Source: an uncultured Veillonella sp. (GTDB lineage Bacteria > Bacillota > Negativicutes > Veillonellales > Veillonellaceae). From it: 43,153 bases of DNA. The DNA lies in assembly GCA_934202095.1 (NCBI GenBank), contig CAKPXN010000007.1, positions 1-43,153 on the forward strand, in the 5' to 3' direction. Each line of letters opens with the position of its first letter. The first letter of the stretch is position 1. The notes under the pieces are model-generated. The model did not search any database. It had not been told where the DNA came from and saw nothing but the letters and a program-made list of their open reading frames with translations. Shown one piece after another: positions 42,234 through 43,153 of this stretch. Both the position numbers and the translations under genes were made by a program.

Positions 42234-43153
42234 ATGAAAGATAAATTAATAATAAAAACTCTGGTTTGCAGTGCTTTTATGTGCAGCTTGAGTATGGGAA
42301 TTATGGCTGCAGATGTGAGCACTAATGTAAAAACTGGGGATACTGATCAAAGTAGTTGGATGGATCGTACTGACATCGGTATTGGTTTACAAGGAACTCA
42401 GAAAGATTATTATCATGATTATGCAATGCCTAATAAACAAATGACTGATAATAATCTAAGCTATGATACACGATTCCATTATAGTAATCATAACTCTAAG
42501 CAGAAAATGAATGCAAAGTATTTTGTAGAAACATTGCAACCTATAAAGAAATATGATAAATCTATGGTTTTTGTACAGGGGCGCTTAGATGGTAATGGTG
42601 GCGAAAAAGTTTCCACTACTACATATTGGAATGGTTCGGATTCAGATTTTGGAAGAATTGACGGTCAAGGTACCTATATTGATAAAGGTGAAGTAGTAGA
42701 ACATGATACGCTTGGTGTTGTCGGTACTGCTGGTGTTGGCTATCGTCGCCTTAGTACACATGAGCATGCCTACGTCGGTGCCAATGTATTCTATGACTAT
42801 GCATTTAAGGATAAATTTTCTCGTATTAGTGCAGGATTAGAATATGTAGCTGGTTTAAATACGATTAGTGTCAATGTATACCATGGACTATCAGAAAAAA
42901 CGGTGGGGCCTTATGACATTAACACACCTTTGCGTCAAGTACCACGGGCAATAGATTTTCATGATAGCTTAAGTTCACCACCTGATGGTATTCATAGAAC
43001 ACCTCGATATTCTTATGAACATGTATTGGATGGCTTTGATATACGGTATACACGAGATTATAAGAATGCTCGTTGGCTATCTAGTTATGTGGAAGGATAT
43101 CATTGGAAAACAAAAGCGCCAGGAGAACATCCAGAAGAGATGTACTATATTGA
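42234..43153 (+). CDS. inverse autotransporter (intimin/invasin-like) beta-barrel protein, 5' part
   Basis: An open frame of 306 codons runs off the right edge. A signal peptide (about 1-27, VCSAFMCSLSMGIMAAD) is followed by strands with alternating polarity. VGTAGVGYRRLSTHEHAYVG, ANVFYDYAFKDKFSRISAGL and EYVAGLNTISVNVYHGLSEK match the inverse-autotransporter barrel pattern (GxGYRxL...GxNxFYDY...R.SxGxEy....lSxNxY). Such proteins insert an N-terminal barrel in the outer membrane and export C-terminal Ig-like repeats that bind host or bacterial surfaces. No LysM domain precedes the barrel. The passenger is outside the window. Confidence 0.8.
   Translation, partial: MKDKLIIKTLVCSAFMCSLSMGIMAADVSTNVKTGDTDQSSWMDRTDIGIGLQGTQKDYYHDYAMPNKQMTDNNLSYDTRFHYSNHNSKQKMNAKYFVETLQPIKKYDKSMVFVQGRLDGNGGEKVSTTTYWNGSDSDFGRIDGQGTYIDKGEVVEHDTLGVVGTAGVGYRRLSTHEHAYVGANVFYDYAFKDKFSRISAGLEYVAGLNTISVNVYHGLSEKTVGPYDINTPLRQVPRAIDFHDSLSSPPDGIHRTPRYSYEHVLDGFDIRYTRDYKNARWLSSYVEGYHWKTKAPGEHPEEMYYI

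Noticed and set aside
1..43153. CRISPR array, prophage, insertion sequence or integrase
   Set aside because: No regular repeat-spacer pattern and no transposase, integrase or phage genes were seen; only the small inverted-repeat element at 41312-41475 hints at mobility.

Overview
The window looks like a chromosomal segment of a Veillonella-type Negativicute, a diderm Firmicute. The reasons are low G+C with AT-rich intergenic DNA, strong AGGAGG-type ribosome binding sites, Firmicute-style intrinsic terminators, proteins that need an outer membrane (an inverse-autotransporter barrel at the right edge and secreted proteins), flotillin FloA, and a complete gene block for menaquinone ring synthesis. 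The genus is inferred from gene content and sequence style, because no search could be run.

Layout. 1-84 is the end of rpsR, followed by two tandem terminators. 222-1976 is an atypical DXS-like thiamine-diphosphate enzyme. 2268-2960 is an exported carboxymuconolactone-decarboxylase-like protein. 3107-6407 is a trmB / SEDS (FtsW-RodA type) / uracil permease transcription unit. 6563-8601 is an NfeD / FloA / small membrane protein operon. 8759-12778 holds a protein made only of about five helix-turn-helix units, a TSUP-like permease, a UDG-superfamily protein and an MFS transporter. Peptidase T (minus strand) and an OPT peptide transporter (plus strand) are divergent at 12869-16269. A homocysteine methyltransferase gene follows, with its 5' leader made from the relic of an amino-acid ABC binding protein. 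Then come tRNA-Ser(GGA) and a flavodiiron protein, both on the minus strand.

19360-33422 is a purine region. A long single-chain purL (minus strand) is divergent from a LysR-type regulator, with phased ACTTATA repeats between them. Next come xpt (purine salvage) with two paralogous YbjN-like genes, and then the de novo operon purE-C-F-M-N-H-D. The operon leader carries a well-formed promoter, a 22-codon leader peptide with a strong ribosome binding site, and a terminator that begins inside the leader stop codon. This is the layout of translation-coupled attenuation and is the best candidate here for an undescribed regulatory system. purA, purB and a separate purQ/purS are not in the window; PurL carries its own glutaminase domain.

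33594-41310 encodes menF-D-H-B-E-C plus a hotdog thioesterase (menI-like), taking chorismate to 1,4-dihydroxy-2-naphthoate. menA and menG are not here. A roughly 160-nt nested inverted repeat with a GC-rich core separates this operon from a convergent DUF2939-like gene. The window ends inside an inverse-autotransporter (intimin/invasin type) adhesin gene.
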